From NCBI GenBank assembly GCA_029569255.1, contig JAKQUO010000062.1:1-38740 (forward strand): a stretch of DNA of 38,740 bases, in the 5' to 3' direction. Under the pieces are notes generated by a model, which was not told where the DNA came from, did no database searches, and was given only the letters and a program-made list of their open reading frames with translations. Position numbers and translations under genes: made by a program. Shown one piece after another: positions 24,577 through 33,330 of the stretch; the stretch's first letter is position 1; each line of letters starts with the position of its first letter. Origin of the DNA: Acidobacteriota bacterium. GTDB lineage: Bacteria; Acidobacteriota; Aminicenantia; Aminicenantales; Saccharicenantaceae.

Positions 24577-27233
24577 CGGCCCAGCGCGTCCGCGAGACCT
24601 TCCTCGATTTCTTCGCCGGGCGGGGCCACCGGATCGTCCGGAGCTCGCCCCTCCTGCCCAAGGACGACCCGACCATCCTGTTCACCAACGCCGGGATGAA
24701 CCAGTTCAAGAACGTCTTCCTCGGCCTCGAGACGCGCGGCTACGCCCGGGCGGCCACGGTCCAGAAGTGCATGCGCGTCAGCGGCAAGCACAACGACCTC
24801 GAGACCGTCGGCCGGACGGTCAAGCACCACACCTTCTTCGAGATGCTGGGCAATTTCTCGTTCGGCGATTACTTCAAGCGCCAGGCCATCCTCTACGCCT
24901 GGGAGCTCGTGACCGGGGTCTTCGGCCTGCCGGCCGACCGCCTCTACGCCACGGTCTACCTCGACGACGACGAGGCCTTCCGGATCTGGGCCGAGGAGGC
25001 CGGCGTCCCCGCTTCCCGGATCTTCCGTTACGGCAAGAAGGACAACTTCTGGGCCATGGGCGACACCGGCCCCTGCGGGCCCTGCTCCGAGATCCACTAC
25101 GACCTCGGGGCCGACATCGAGGCCGGCGAGCCCGTCGCCCTCATCGAGAAGGGGAGCGACCGCTTCGTCGAGCTCTGGAACCTCGTCTTCATGGAGTTCG
25201 ACCAGGCGCCCGGCGGGACCCTGCGGCCCCTGCCGCGGCCGTCGATCGACACGGGCATGGGCCTCGAGCGCATGGCGGCGGTCGTCCAGGGCAAGCGCAG
25301 CAACTACGACACCGACCTGTTCCGGCCCCTCATCGAGGCCGCCTGCGAGCTGGGCCGGCGCGAGTACCCGGCCGGCGACGAGGGCGACGTGGCCGTCCGG
25401 GTCATCGCCGACCACGTCCGGGCGGCGACCTTCCTCATCGGCGACGGCGTCTCGCCGGCCAACGACGGCCGTGGCTACGTCCTGCGGCGCCTCATCCGGC
25501 GGGCCTTCCGCCAGGGGAACCTCATCGGCATCGACCGGCCCTTCCTCTACGGTCTCGTCGGCCGGGTCGCGGACATCATGAAGGACGCCTACCCCGAGCT
25601 CCTGGCGTCGGCCGCCTACATCGCCAGGGTCTGCCGGGCCGAGGAGGAGCGCTTCGCCGACACCCTGGCTTCCGGGCTGCGCTTCTTCGACCAGGTCGTC
25701 CGCGAGGCCCGCGAGCGGGGCTCGGCCGTTCTCGCCGGAGACAGGGTCTTCAAGCTCTACGACACCTTCGGCTTCCCGCTCGACCTGTCCCAGGAGCTGG
25801 CCCGGGAGAAGGGCCTGGCCGTCGACGAGGCCGGCTTCGCCAGGGAGCTCGAGGGCCAGAAACAGCGGGCCCGCCTGTCGTGGAAGGGCGAGGCCAGGCG
25901 GAAGGAGAAGCAGGTCTACGAGGGGTTCCGGGACGTCAGGGTCCGCTCGCGCGTCCACGAGGCCGACGAGCTGGCCGATGTCCTCGTCGTCGGCCTGCTC
26001 AAGGACGGCCGCCGGGCGGACGTCCTGGCCGCGGGCGAGGCCGGCGAGGTCGTCCTCGAGGAGACGCCCTTCTACGCCGAAGCGGGCGGGCAGGTCGGCG
26101 ACACGGGCTCGCTCAAGGGCCCGCGCGCGTCGGCCCTGGTCGAGAACGTCGTCTTCGCGACGCCGGAGCTCATCGTCCACGGCGTCAAGGTCCTGGCCGG
26201 GGAGCTCCGGGCCGGGGACCGGGTCGATGCCCTGCCGGACCTCGTCCGGCGGCGGGCCGTCTCCGCCAACCACACGGCGACGCACCTTCTCCACGCGGCC
26301 CTGCGGCAGGTCCTCGGCGACCACGTCAAGCAGGCCGGTTCGCTCGTCTCGCCGGCCCGGCTGCGATTCGACTTCACCCATTACGCTCCCCTGGCGCGGG
26401 AGGAGGTCCGGCGGGTCGAGGAGATCGTCAACGGCCAGGTCCGGGCCGCGGTCCCGCTCGGGACCCGGATCACCAGCCTCGAGGAGGGCCTCCGCGAGGG
26501 GGCCACGGCCATCTTCGAGGAGAAGTACGGCGAGACCGTCCGGGTCGTGGGCATCGGCGACTTCAGCAAGGAGCTCTGCGGCGGCGTCCACGTCCGTTCG
26601 ACCGGCGAGATCGGCCTGTTCAAGATCGTCGCCGAGACGAGCGTCGCCGCCGGCATGCGCCGGATCGAGGCCGTGACCGGGGAGGGCGCCCTGCGCTACG
26701 TCGCCGAGCTGGAGGACCTCGTGGCCGGCCTGGAGAGAAGCCTTTCGGTCGCGCGCCGGGACCTGCCGGTCCGGGTCGAGAAGCTCCAGGCCCGGGTCGA
26801 CGAGCTCGACCGTGACCTGAAGGAGGCCCGCAGGAAGCTCGTCACCGGCGCGGGCGGGCCCGCGCCGGGCCGAGCCGCCGGTCCGCCGGCGGTCCCGGCG
26901 TCCGTCAAAGGGATCGCCGTTCACGTTCGAAGGATGGACGGCCTGGCCATGGCCGAGCTCCGGGACGCGGCCGACGCGGTCAAGCAGAAGACCGGGAGCG
27001 GGGTCGTCGTCCTCGGCGCCGTCACCGGCGACAAGGCCTTCCTCGTCGCCTCGGTGACCAGGGACCTGACCGGGCGCGTCGCCGCCAACGCCCTCATCAA
27101 GGAGCTCGCCCCGGTCATCGGCGGCGGGGGAGGGGGGCGCCCGGACTTCGCCCAGTCGGGCGGGGCCGGCGTCGGCGAGCTCCAAAAGGCCCTCGACCTC
27201 GTCCCGGCCCTCGTCGAGCGCCTGGCGGCCTGA
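24573..27233 (+). CDS. alaS: Alanyl-tRNA synthetase
   Basis: Charges tRNA-Ala and edits mis-charged serine and glycine. The 886-residue class II enzyme has the catalytic core with FTNAGMNQFKNVFLG and RVSGKHNDLETVG. Class II motif 3 appears as DTGMGLERMAA. The editing domain has HTATHLLHAAL and the CGGVHV zinc motif. The C-Ala region is preserved with a late glycine-rich GGGGGGRPDFAQSGG. Length is as expected. It begins inside the pilT stop (ATGA overlap), so the two are translationally coupled even though their roles are unrelated. No regulatory leader is seen. Confidence 0.97.
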   Translation: MTAQRVRETFLDFFAGRGHRIVRSSPLLPKDDPTILFTNAGMNQFKNVFLGLETRGYARAATVQKCMRVSGKHNDLETVGRTVKHHTFFEMLGNFSFGDYFKRQAILYAWELVTGVFGLPADRLYATVYLDDDEAFRIWAEEAGVPASRIFRYGKKDNFWAMGDTGPCGPCSEIHYDLGADIEAGEPVALIEKGSDRFVELWNLVFMEFDQAPGGTLRPLPRPSIDTGMGLERMAAVVQGKRSNYDTDLFRPLIEAACELGRREYPAGDEGDVAVRVIADHVRAATFLIGDGVSPANDGRGYVLRRLIRRAFRQGNLIGIDRPFLYGLVGRVADIMKDAYPELLASAAYIARVCRAEEERFADTLASGLRFFDQVVREARERGSAVLAGDRVFKLYDTFGFPLDLSQELAREKGLAVDEAGFARELEGQKQRARLSWKGEARRKEKQVYEGFRDVRVRSRVHEADELADVLVVGLLKDGRRADVLAAGEAGEVVLEETPFYAEAGGQVGDTGSLKGPRASALVENVVFATPELIVHGVKVLAGELRAGDRVDALPDLVRRRAVSANHTATHLLHAALRQVLGDHVKQAGSLVSPARLRFDFTHYAPLAREEVRRVEEIVNGQVRAAVPLGTRITSLEEGLREGATAIFEEKYGETVRVVGIGDFSKELCGGVHVRSTGEIGLFKIVAETSVAAGMRRIEAVTGEGALRYVAELEDLVAGLERSLSVARRDLPVRVEKLQARVDELDRDLKEARRKLVTGAGGPAPGRAAGPPAVPASVKGIAVHVRRMDGLAMAELRDAADAVKQKTGSGVVVLGAVTGDKAFLVASVTRDLTGRVAANALIKELAPVIGGGGGGRPDFAQSGGAGVGELQKALDLVPALVERLAA

Positions 27234-27303
27234 CCCCCGGATTCACCCTCGGCGGGGATTGCCAACGGCCTCGGAATTTGCGAACATAGGGGGCGGAACG
27301 GCG

Positions 27304-27858
27304 ATGATGCACGCCCGGAAAGCCCTGGTCGCGGCCGCGCTGCTGGCCCTGGCGGCCGATCTCGTGGCCGCCTCCGCCGCCGACCTCCGCAAGCTCTACG
27401 GCCCGATCATCGAGAAGGCGGCCGAACGCCACCGCGTCGACCGCGAGCTCATCCACGTCGTCATCCGGGCGGAGTCGAACTACGACCCGTTCGCCATCTC
27501 CTCGGCCGGGGCCATGGGCCTGATGCAGCTCATGCCCGCCACGGCCCGCCGGTACGGGGTCGGCAACGTCTTCGACCCGTCCCAGAACATCGAGGGCGGC
27601 GTCCGTTACCTCAGGGACCTGGTCCGTCTCTTCAAGGGGGAGACCCGGCTCGTCCTGGCCGCCTACAACGCCGGCCAGGAGGCCGTCCGCAAGTACAACG
27701 GCATCCCCCCCTACCCGGAGACCCGGAACTACATCTCGTCGATCATGAGGACGTACAAGAAGCCCAAGGTCTCGACGGCCAACCCGACCTTCCTGGTCGT
27801 CGGCCCCGACGGCATCAAGGTCCTCGTCAACGATCCCGCCGACGCGTTCAAGAAGTAG
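27304..27858 (+). CDS. Lytic transglycosylase, SLT/Slt70 catalytic domain
   Basis: Cleaves peptidoglycan glycan strands to anhydromuramyl products in the periplasm. The 184-residue protein has a signal peptide (residues 1-26, ending AASAA) and a single SLT domain. The catalytic glutamate is E57 in VVIRAESNYDP, followed by SSAGAMGLMQLMPATA, the GVRYLRDL segment and LVLAAYNAG. Length matches small exo/endo-lytic enzymes without a cell-wall-binding domain; about 35 residues after the catalytic core form an extra C-terminal strand region. The first ATG of a tandem ATG-ATG at 27304 is chosen. It lies 70 bases after alaS on the same strand. Confidence 0.93.
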   Translation: MMHARKALVAAALLALAADLVAASAADLRKLYGPIIEKAAERHRVDRELIHVVIRAESNYDPFAISSAGAMGLMQLMPATARRYGVGNVFDPSQNIEGGVRYLRDLVRLFKGETRLVLAAYNAGQEAVRKYNGIPPYPETRNYISSIMRTYKKPKVSTANPTFLVVGPDGIKVLVNDPADAFKK

Positions 27859-27864
27859 GCCTTT

Positions 27865-27877
27865 CCGGGAATCCCGG
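27865..27877. terminator. GC-rich hairpin between convergent genes
   Basis: CCGGG (27865-27869) pairs with CCCGG (27873-27877) around AAT, in the 49-base gap between the convergent transglycosylase and lipid-kinase genes. No T-tract follows on either strand, so a role in termination is uncertain. Confidence 0.3.
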
Positions 27878-27907
27878 TAAGCCCCTCTCCGGTCCTGAAG
27901 GCTCGGC

Positions 27908-28852
27908 CTACCGGGCCGGTTGCAGGAATCCCTTGACCAGGAGGTTGCGGGGGACGATCTCGAAAGTCGCCGGCAGGCGGCCGATCTGGTCGCCGTCGAG
28001 CTCGAGGAGGACGTCCTCCGGCTCGTCGCTCCAGGCCTCGACCTCGCGGCCGCGGACGACCGTGACCTTGGGGTGGGTGACGTGGCTGCCGTTCACGAGC
28101 TTCCAGCCGTGGCGGCAGAACTCGAGGAAGCGGAACCCCTTGACCAGGACGTTGTCGAAGAGCCCGTCGTCCAGGCGGGCGTCGGGGGCGACCTTCATGC
28201 CTTTGCCGAAGATCCGGCCGTTGGCCACGGCCCCGATGAGGTACTCGCCGTCCGGCAGGGCCTCGCCGTCGACCCGGACCCGGACGCGCTTGCTCCTGTA
28301 GCGGGCCATGGTCGTGACCAGGCAGCGGACGTACGAGGAGGCCTTCCGCCGCAGCCGCCGCTCGGCGACCTCCCGGACGACCTCGCCGCCGAGCCCGAAA
28401 TCGGCGACGTTGAGGAACAGACGCTCCTCGTCGGCGCCGGCGTTCGAGCGGTAGCGGACCCGGCCGACGTCCATGCGCACGGGCGGCGCGTCGGAGAGGA
28501 CCCGGAGGGCGCCCTTCAGCCCGGCCGGGATGCTCAGGCTGCGCATGAGGTCGCAGCCGGTCCCGGACGGGACGAGGCCCAGCGCGGCCTCGGGATTGAT
28601 GATCCGGCGGTCCTCGTAGAAGCCGTTGGCGATCTCGTTCATCGTCCCGTCGCCGCCGACGCCGATGACCAGCTCCGTCCCCTCCTTGATGGCCTCGCGG
28701 GCGAGGTCGGTGGCGTGCCGGGGCTCCTCCGTGAACTCGAACTTGAACTCGCGGACGAAGTGCCTCAGGCCCTCCCGGATCTCGCTCCAGCGCTTGCGCG
28801 TCCGGCCCCGGTTGGAGGCGGGGTTGACGATGACCTTGGTCTTAAGACGCAT
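27908..28852 (-). CDS. Diacylglycerol kinase-family lipid kinase (YegS/DagK-like)
   Basis: A 314-residue cytosolic lipid kinase of the DAGK catalytic family. It starts KTKVIVNPASNRGRT, has the nucleotide-binding GVGGDGTMNEIANG with GGDGT at 66-70, and LVPSGTGCDLMRSL. The second domain carries FLNVADFGLGGEVV and LDDGLFDNVLV. Known members phosphorylate diacylglycerol, undecaprenol-like or sphingoid lipids; the substrate cannot be read from sequence. Its start overlaps the 3' end of the 173-residue membrane-protein gene by 11 bases, so both are on one minus-strand transcript. Confidence 0.9.
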   Translation of the reverse strand: MRLKTKVIVNPASNRGRTRKRWSEIREGLRHFVREFKFEFTEEPRHATDLAREAIKEGTELVIGVGGDGTMNEIANGFYEDRRIINPEAALGLVPSGTGCDLMRSLSIPAGLKGALRVLSDAPPVRMDVGRVRYRSNAGADEERLFLNVADFGLGGEVVREVAERRLRRKASSYVRCLVTTMARYRSKRVRVRVDGEALPDGEYLIGAVANGRIFGKGMKVAPDARLDDGLFDNVLVKGFRFLEFCRHGWKLVNGSHVTHPKVTVVRGREVEAWSDEPEDVLLELDGDQIGRLPATFEIVPRNLLVKGFLQPAR

Positions 28853-29363
28853 CGGCCGGTCCCCGGGGAGCCGCCGGCGGAGCGGCCGGCGGAAGGGCCT
28901 TGCGCCCGAAGAGCGAGACGCCGATGACGCCGCCGAGGGCGCCGAAGACGGCGAAGACCGCGGCGGTCACGAACAGCCCGAGGATGACCAGCCCCGGCGA
29001 CATCAGCCGCGTCGAGCCCTCGAGGAGGCTGTCGATGTTCGGCGGCTGTTCGATGCCCAGACCGGAGAGCCAGCCGAGGACGCGGCGGGCCATTTCGATG
29101 TCGGGCGGGAAGGCCATGGAGATCAGGGTGTGGGCGACGGCGGCGACGATGCCGGTCAAGGCCCCGGCGAGGGCGCCGTCGGCGGGCTTCAGGCTCACCG
29201 GGGAGGCCTGGGCCAGGAGCTTCACGGCGACGGCGGCGCCGCCCATGATCCACAGGCAGCAGACGCAGTTCAGGAGGCTGAATCCCGGGATCGCCGAAAA
29301 GACCCCGGCCGCGGCGCCGGCGATCAGGGCGGGTCGGAAATACTCCGGCTTGTGCGGGTCCAT
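28842..29363 (-). CDS. Uncharacterised four-TM membrane protein
   Basis: A 173-residue integral membrane protein. Hydrophobic segments lie at about 10-30, 32-50, 62-85 and 122-155. A CVCC cysteine cluster (FSLLNCVCCLWIMGG) sits inside the first hydrophobic hairpin, and a Pro/Ala-rich tail ends it. I recognise no named family. It overlaps the lipid-kinase gene by 11 bases and follows the DUF2085 gene on the same strand after 27 bases. A role at the membrane with the lipid kinase is possible but unproven. Confidence 0.65.
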   Translation of the reverse strand: MDPHKPEYFRPALIAGAAAGVFSAIPGFSLLNCVCCLWIMGGAAVAVKLLAQASPVSLKPADGALAGALTGIVAAVAHTLISMAFPPDIEMARRVLGWLSGLGIEQPPNIDSLLEGSTRLMSPGLVILGLFVTAAVFAVFGALGGVIGVSLFGRKALPPAAPPAAPRGPADAS

Positions 29364-29390
29364 GAGGCCTCCTTGACGGCGGCCCTTATT

Positions 29391-29927
29391 CTATTGAGGT
29401 CCGGCGCGGTTTTCAAGGGCTCTCTCCGCCCGCCGTTCGCGGAGGAGGCGGGCCAGGCCGACCGCGCCGGCCAGGGCGTAGAACGGCAGGAGCGTCCCCC
29501 AGGCGAGGCCCGTGGCGAAACGGAGGCCGAGGGGGCTTCGCCAGAGGCCCAGGACCCCGGCCGTGCCGTCCACGGCCAGGGGCAGGACGGCGAGGACGAA
29601 GGCCCGGGCCGGGGGGAGCGCCGGCTCGGCCGAAAGGCCCCGGAGAAGGGGATAGGCGAGGAGACCCGCGGCGAACCCGGCGTAGATACCGAGGCAGCGG
29701 CCGCACACGGCCAGCGGGCGGCCGAGGAGCGTGAAGCACCGGCCGGCGGCCTGATGGCAGACGGGCGAGAACAGGGCGTAGAGGGCGCGCGAGGCCCCGG
29801 GCGCGCCGCGCGCCGCGAGCCAGGGGGCCAGGAAGATCCCCAGGAGCCAGAGGACCGCGACGGCGGCCGTCGCGGCGTAGACGGCGCGGACGGTGCGGGC
29901 GAGCGGGACCTCGGACACGCCCGTCAT
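29391..29927 (-). CDS. DUF2085 family membrane protein
   Basis: A 178-residue membrane protein with the DUF2085 signature: CHQAAGRCF (C57, H58, C64) followed by AVCGRCLGIYAG (C75, C78). The function is unknown; the paired Cys/His motifs suggest metal binding or thiol chemistry at the membrane. About five hydrophobic segments are present, the first at 17-38. The start at 29927 gives the family N terminus; no clear ribosome site precedes it. It is divergent from the protease/TPR gene and heads the minus-strand group with the 173-residue protein and the lipid kinase. Confidence 0.8.
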   Translation of the reverse strand: MTGVSEVPLARTVRAVYAATAAVAVLWLLGIFLAPWLAARGAPGASRALYALFSPVCHQAAGRCFTLLGRPLAVCGRCLGIYAGFAAGLLAYPLLRGLSAEPALPPARAFVLAVLPLAVDGTAGVLGLWRSPLGLRFATGLAWGTLLPFYALAGAVGLARLLRERRAERALENRAGPQ

Positions 29928-29949
29928 TCTAGCACGGGGAAACAAGCGA

Positions 29950-29979
29950 TTGACAGGGCCGGACATCCTTGGGTAAATT
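29950..29979 (+). promoter_or_regulatory. Sigma70-like promoter for the protease-fold/TPR gene
   Basis: TTGACA (29950-29955), 18 bases, then TAAATT (29974-29979). A GGAGG ribosome site precedes the ATG at 30024. Confidence 0.65.
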
Positions 29980-30023
29980 AGGCTCGAGCGCCCAACCGAG
30001 TCCGCTTCGAACAGGAGGACAAG

Positions 30024-31856
30024 ATGACCGGACTTCGCAAGAAAGCCCTGATCGTGGTCGGGTCGATCATCCTGGCCTCGTCCTGGGCCGCCGCCCAGAC
30101 GGAAGAGGCGAACGCCATCCTCGGCCGGGCCGGAGGGGGCGTCGTCGCCGTCGTCAGCTACGGCGCCGACAAGGCCGAGATCCTCAAGGGGACCGCCTTG
30201 GCGCTGGCCGAGGACGTCGCCGTCACGGCCTACCACGTCGTCTCCCAGGCCTTCGACATGGAAGGGCTCAGCATCAAGGGCAAGAAGATCAAGGTCGAGG
30301 GCCTCGTCGGGGTCGACAAGGCCCTGGACATCGCCCTGATCAAGCTGAAGGGCAAGGTCCAGGCCCTGCCCATCGGCTCCGTCGACAGCCTGAGCCCGGA
30401 GGCCCGGCTGTTCGCGATCGGGTCCAACGAGTCGGGGCAGCTCGTCATCGCCGAGGGGGTGTTCCGCCGCGCGGTGGACGTCCCGAGCGTGGGCAAGGTC
30501 CTGGAGGTCTCGATGCCCGTCCCCGAGCAGTTCCGCGGCGGGCCCCTCCTCGACGTCAACGGCCAGCTCGTCGGCATGATGCTCATCCTCGAGCGGAACT
30601 TCAAGTTCGGGCTGCCCATCGGGACGCTGGTCAGCGTGCCCCGGTCCGGCCAGCCCGTCCCGTTCAAGTCGCAGACGCAGGCGGACTTCTTCGGGACCGC
30701 CGAGGGCAACTCATTCGCCGCCCGCGTCGCCTGGGCCCTCGGCGAGGCGATGACGGCCCGGCTCCATCTCGAGAAGGTCCTCAGGCTCAACCCCTCCGAT
30801 GCGGGGGTCAATCTCATGTTAGGCGACATCGCCTTCGACCAGAGGGATTATGGCGCCGCGGCCTCCGCCTACCGGAAGGCCGCGGAGATCGACCCGTCCA
30901 GGGCCGAGGCCTTCTTCGGCCTGGGCTCGACCCTGCTGAAACAGACCCAATACAAGGACGCGGCCCAGGCCCTGGAAAAGGCGGCGTCCCTGGGCCACGC
31001 GGGCAAGACGCTCTACATGGACCTCGGCGGCGCCTACGAAGCCCAGCAGGACTTCGACGCGGCCGCGGCCGCCTACGAGAAATACATCGGCCTCGGCCCG
31101 GCCGACGCCTGGGAGGCCCAGCTGAAGCTGGGCCTGTGCCGGACGAACCAGAAGGACTTCGCCGGGGCCATCGCCGCGCTGACCGAAGCCGAGAGGGCCC
31201 AGCCGCGCGACCTCCAGGTCCGCCTGGCCCTGGCCAAGGCCTACGAACAGGCCGGCCGGCTCGAGGACGCCGAATCGGCCTATGCGGCCATGGCGGAGAT
31301 CGATCCCAAAGACGCCCTGAGCTATCACCGGCAGATCTTCAGGATCTACGACGCGGCCAACCGGTTCGACCGGGCCGTCGCCCCGGCCAAGAAGATCATC
31401 GAGCTCGAACCGGGCAACGAGACGAACCACTACTACCTCGGCCTGACCTATTTCAAGGACCAGAAGTACAGCGAGGCCATCGCCGCGTTCCAGAAGGCGA
31501 TCGAGGTCAAGCCGGACTTTTCCCACGCCTGGTTCCAGATCGGTTCCTCCTACATCAACATGAAGAAGTACCGGGAGGCGGCCGAGGCCTACAAGAAATA
31601 CGCCGAGCTCGCGCCGGACGACGCCTCCGGCTGGCTGAGCATCGGCGTCGCCTACATGCAGGCCAAGGACTTCGAGGACGCCTTGCCGGCCCTCCGGAAG
31701 GCCGTCGAGCTCAGGCCCGACAACGCCGTGGCCCAGTTCAACCTGGCCATCGTCTATGTCAACCTCAAGGACAACTTCAGCGCCAAGGAGGTCTACAACA
31801 AGCTCCAGACGCTGGACGCGGCCCTGGCGGAACGGCTCCGGAAGCACATCCGCTGA
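30024..31856 (+). CDS. Exported trypsin-fold (S1C-like) domain plus TPR array, catalytic serine missing
   Basis: A 610-residue protein with a signal peptide (1-24, ending SSWAAAQ). A chymotrypsin/DegP-like domain occupies about 30-210, and roughly ten tetratricopeptide repeats fill about 225-605. The protease triad is partly kept: H71 in VTAYHVVSQA and D102 in KALDIALIKLKG. The serine position in the GNSGGP motif is arginine instead (R171, EQFRGGPLLD). The domain is therefore probably inactive and may bind peptides or act as a scaffold. The TPRs include repeats such as AWFQIGSSYINMKKYREAAE. It probably acts in the periplasm. A clear promoter and GGAGG set the start. Confidence 0.85.
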   Translation: MTGLRKKALIVVGSIILASSWAAAQTEEANAILGRAGGGVVAVVSYGADKAEILKGTALALAEDVAVTAYHVVSQAFDMEGLSIKGKKIKVEGLVGVDKALDIALIKLKGKVQALPIGSVDSLSPEARLFAIGSNESGQLVIAEGVFRRAVDVPSVGKVLEVSMPVPEQFRGGPLLDVNGQLVGMMLILERNFKFGLPIGTLVSVPRSGQPVPFKSQTQADFFGTAEGNSFAARVAWALGEAMTARLHLEKVLRLNPSDAGVNLMLGDIAFDQRDYGAAASAYRKAAEIDPSRAEAFFGLGSTLLKQTQYKDAAQALEKAASLGHAGKTLYMDLGGAYEAQQDFDAAAAAYEKYIGLGPADAWEAQLKLGLCRTNQKDFAGAIAALTEAERAQPRDLQVRLALAKAYEQAGRLEDAESAYAAMAEIDPKDALSYHRQIFRIYDAANRFDRAVAPAKKIIELEPGNETNHYYLGLTYFKDQKYSEAIAAFQKAIEVKPDFSHAWFQIGSSYINMKKYREAAEAYKKYAELAPDDASGWLSIGVAYMQAKDFEDALPALRKAVELRPDNAVAQFNLAIVYVNLKDNFSAKEVYNKLQTLDAALAERLRKHIR

Positions 31857-31904
31857 GGCCGTCCGGCGGGCGTCGACCTTCTCACCTATCCGGCCGCGAG
31901 ACAG

Positions 31905-31989
31905 GGGCAGATGGCGGAATCGGCAGACGCGCTAGGCTTAGGACCTAGTTCCCGATGAGGGAGTGCGGGTTCGAGTCCCGCTCTGCCTA
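31905..31989 (+). tRNA. tRNA-Leu (anticodon UAG)
   Basis: An 85-base class II tRNA. The acceptor GGGCAGA (31905-31911) pairs with TCTGCCT (31982-31988), with discriminator A at 31989. The D-arm region TGGCGGAATCGGCAGACGC is typical of tRNA-Leu. The anticodon stem CTAGG/CCTAG encloses loop CTTAGGA, with anticodon TAG at 31939-31941. A long variable arm is followed by a TTCGAGT T-loop on a GCGGG/CCCGC stem. CCA is not encoded. The tRNA ends 21 bases before the trigger factor ATG, so it may be processed from the tig transcript. Confidence 0.95.
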
Positions 31990-32010
31990 CTCGACGAAAG
32001 AGACGTGACC

Positions 32011-33288
32011 ATGAACGCACCCGGACGACAATCCCGGCTCACCGACCTGAGCCCCAGCCGCAAGGAGATCGCGCTCGAGATCCCGGACGAGGAGGTCCGC
32101 CGGGAATTCGAGCGGATCCTCGGCGAATACGCGGCCAAAGCCAAGCTCGACGGCTTCCGGCGGGGCCGCGCGCCGCGGGAGAGGGTCAAAGCCCTCTTCG
32201 ACCGCGAGATCCGGCACGACGTCTACGACGCCCTCATCCCCCGGGTCCTCGAGGAGGAGCTCAAGGCCCTCGGCCTCAACCCGGTCAATGTCCCCGTCCT
32301 CAAGGACCTGAAGCACGAGGACGGCCAGCCCCTGCGGAGCACGGCGGCCTTCGAGGTCCTGCCGGAGTTCGATCTGCCCGACTACCGTTCCGTCAGGGTG
32401 GCGTCGCGCAAGGCCGAGGTCGCCGAGGCCGATGTGGACCGGGCCCTCGAGGAGCTCCGGGCCCGGGCCGCCGAATTCGTCCCCGTCGAGGGGAGGGGGG
32501 TCAGGGAGGGGGACTACGCCGTCGTCGAGATGCAGGGGCGGGACAAGCGGACCAAGCGCCTCCTGCCCGTGGAGAGGGCCGTCGTCATGGCCGGGCACGC
32601 CGCCAACGAGCCGGCCCTCAACGAGAAGCTGGAGGGCATGACGCCCGGCGAGGAGCGGGCCTTCGAGGTCTCCTATCCCAAGGACCACGCGAACCGCCGG
32701 GTGGCCGGAAAGGACATCTCCTATTCGCTCAAGGTCCGGGAGGTCAAGGAGAGGCGTCTCGCGCCGCTCGACGACGAGTTCGCCAAGAGCCTGGGCGTCG
32801 AGGGGGGCCTGGCCGCCTTGCGGGACAAGGTCCGCCGGGAGATCCTCGAGGGCCGCGAGAGGGCCGTCCGCAACGAGACCGCCTCGGAGGTCCTGGCCGG
32901 GATCGCCGAGAAGGTGGCCCTGGAGCTCCCGGAATCCGTGGTCGAGGAGGAGACACTGGCCGTCCTGAGGCGGACGCTCCAGGCCGCCGGAGGCCGCCGG
33001 GTCGCGCCGGAAGCCTTCGAGGGCCTCAGGGCCGAGGCCCGGAAGCAGGCCGTGGACCACCTTCGCAACCACCTCATCCTGGAGAAGATCGCCAAGAAAG
33101 AGGGCCTGACCGTGACCGAAGAGGAGCTCCAAGCGGAGGTCCGCAGCCTGGCCCAGGCCAACCGGGTCTCGGAAGCCGCCCTAGGGGACATGATCCGCCG
33201 GGATGAACGGCGCAAGGAGGAGATCAGGGAGTCCCTGCTCTTCCGCAAAACAGTTGACTTTCTCGTAAAAAGGGCTATAATCAGTTAA
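32011..33288 (+). CDS. tig: Trigger factor
   Basis: Ribosome-bound chaperone with peptidyl-prolyl isomerase activity. The 425-residue protein has the ribosome-docking signature GFRRGRAPRERVK in the N domain (about 1-140). A central FKBP-like domain (about 160-245, EGDYAVVEMQGR, YPKDHANRRVAGK) and the helical C domain follow, ending near LFRKTVDFLVKRA. Length is normal. The ATG at 32011 gives the family N terminus. It follows tRNA-Leu by 21 bases, and the lon promoter lies inside its last codons. In many bacteria clpP and clpX follow tig; here lon comes directly. Confidence 0.95.
   Translation: MNAPGRQSRLTDLSPSRKEIALEIPDEEVRREFERILGEYAAKAKLDGFRRGRAPRERVKALFDREIRHDVYDALIPRVLEEELKALGLNPVNVPVLKDLKHEDGQPLRSTAAFEVLPEFDLPDYRSVRVASRKAEVAEADVDRALEELRARAAEFVPVEGRGVREGDYAVVEMQGRDKRTKRLLPVERAVVMAGHAANEPALNEKLEGMTPGEERAFEVSYPKDHANRRVAGKDISYSLKVREVKERRLAPLDDEFAKSLGVEGGLAALRDKVRREILEGRERAVRNETASEVLAGIAEKVALELPESVVEEETLAVLRRTLQAAGGRRVAPEAFEGLRAEARKQAVDHLRNHLILEKIAKKEGLTVTEEELQAEVRSLAQANRVSEAALGDMIRRDERRKEEIRESLLFRKTVDFLVKRAIIS
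33254..33281 (+). promoter_or_regulatory. Strong sigma70-like promoter of lon, inside the 3' end of tig
   Basis: TTGACT (33254-33259), 16 bases, then a perfect TATAAT (33276-33281), overlapping the last codons of tig (stop 33286-33288). The start point would be near 33288, giving a leader of about 40 bases to the ATG at 33331. Confidence 0.7.
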
Positions 33289-33330
33289 CCAAGGCCTTCA
33301 AATCCCCCAATTTCCGGCGGGACGTTAATC

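Noticed and set aside
27259..27287. TTGCCA-N17-GAACAT as a promoter for the lytic transglycosylase gene
   Set aside because: The -10 matches only three of six positions; read-through from alaS is as likely.
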